From the NCBI GenBank assembly GCA_913774725.1, contig CAJYIG010000343.1, positions 1-5,533 on the forward strand: a stretch of DNA of 5,533 nucleotides. The letters are read 5' to 3'. Numbering within the stretch: the stretch's first letter is position 1; the number at the start of each line of letters is the position of its first letter. The position numbers and the translations under genes were made by a program. This document shows positions 5,480 through 5,533 of this stretch, in pieces. Below the pieces are notes generated by a model. That model was given only the letters and a program-made list of their open reading frames with translations. It did not search any database and was not told where the DNA came from. The DNA is from an uncultured Curtobacterium sp. Its GTDB lineage: Bacteria; Actinomycetota; Actinomycetes; Actinomycetales; Microbacteriaceae.

Positions 5480-5533
5480 ACCTCGCGCGCGTCGATCCCA
5501 AGGTGCTTCGTCGCACGATGAGCGAGCATGGAC

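Noticed and set aside
5518..5533. Possible start of another plus-strand gene at ATG 5518
   Set aside because: Only five codons are visible and the nearest purine-rich stretch is 11 bases away, so it cannot be supported.
1..5533. CRISPR arrays, transposases, phage genes, toxin-antitoxin or defence systems, tRNA or rRNA
   Set aside because: None seen: no spaced direct repeats of the right size, no mobile-element terminal repeats or integrase motifs, and every supported gene has a housekeeping, signalling or unknown membrane role.

Overview
The window is very GC-rich, with GTG and TTG starts and codons ending mostly in G or C. It begins with the N-terminal third of an actinobacterial RNA polymerase beta subunit. 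Together with the other proteins this suggests an actinomycete of the family Microbacteriaceae; Curtobacterium or a close relative is a guess from the general look of the proteins, not from a search.

Layout, left to right. Positions 1-740 (minus) are the 5' part of rpoB, running off the left edge. Positions 741-1139 are its roughly 400-base upstream region, with a good sigma70-type promoter, a leader of about 230 bases, and a second back-to-back promoter-like signal on the plus strand. Positions 1140-1733 (minus) are a small membrane protein with a PH-like C-terminal domain, standing alone. Positions 1734-2104 hold no gene I can support, but carry a short tandem repeat that starts at the stop codon of the next gene. 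Positions 2105-4463 (minus) are a compact three-gene operon: a five-segment membrane protein (DUF1453/CcdC-like), a NarX/LiaS-type sensor histidine kinase, and a NarL/FixJ response regulator. They are joined by GTGA and ATGA four-base overlaps. Positions 4464-4594 are a divergent intergenic region with an 18-base inverted repeat. Positions 4595-5437 (plus) are a spermidine-synthase-like protein with a Rossmann fold. The last 96 bases hold a perfect 18-base palindrome.

How the genes work together. The three-gene operon is a signalling unit: the kinase senses something at or in the membrane and phosphorylates the regulator, and the co-translated membrane protein is a plausible accessory. No target or stimulus can be read from the sequence. 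The inverted repeat between the operon and the divergent gene is a candidate operator that could link the two. rpoB is core transcription machinery with its own promoter.

I see no CRISPR array, mobile element, tRNA, rRNA or defence system. The window is mostly ordinary chromosome. The points most worth a second look are the paired divergent promoters upstream of rpoB, the duplicated linker in the response regulator, the operator-like inverted repeat, and the altered active-site loop of the spermidine-synthase-like protein.
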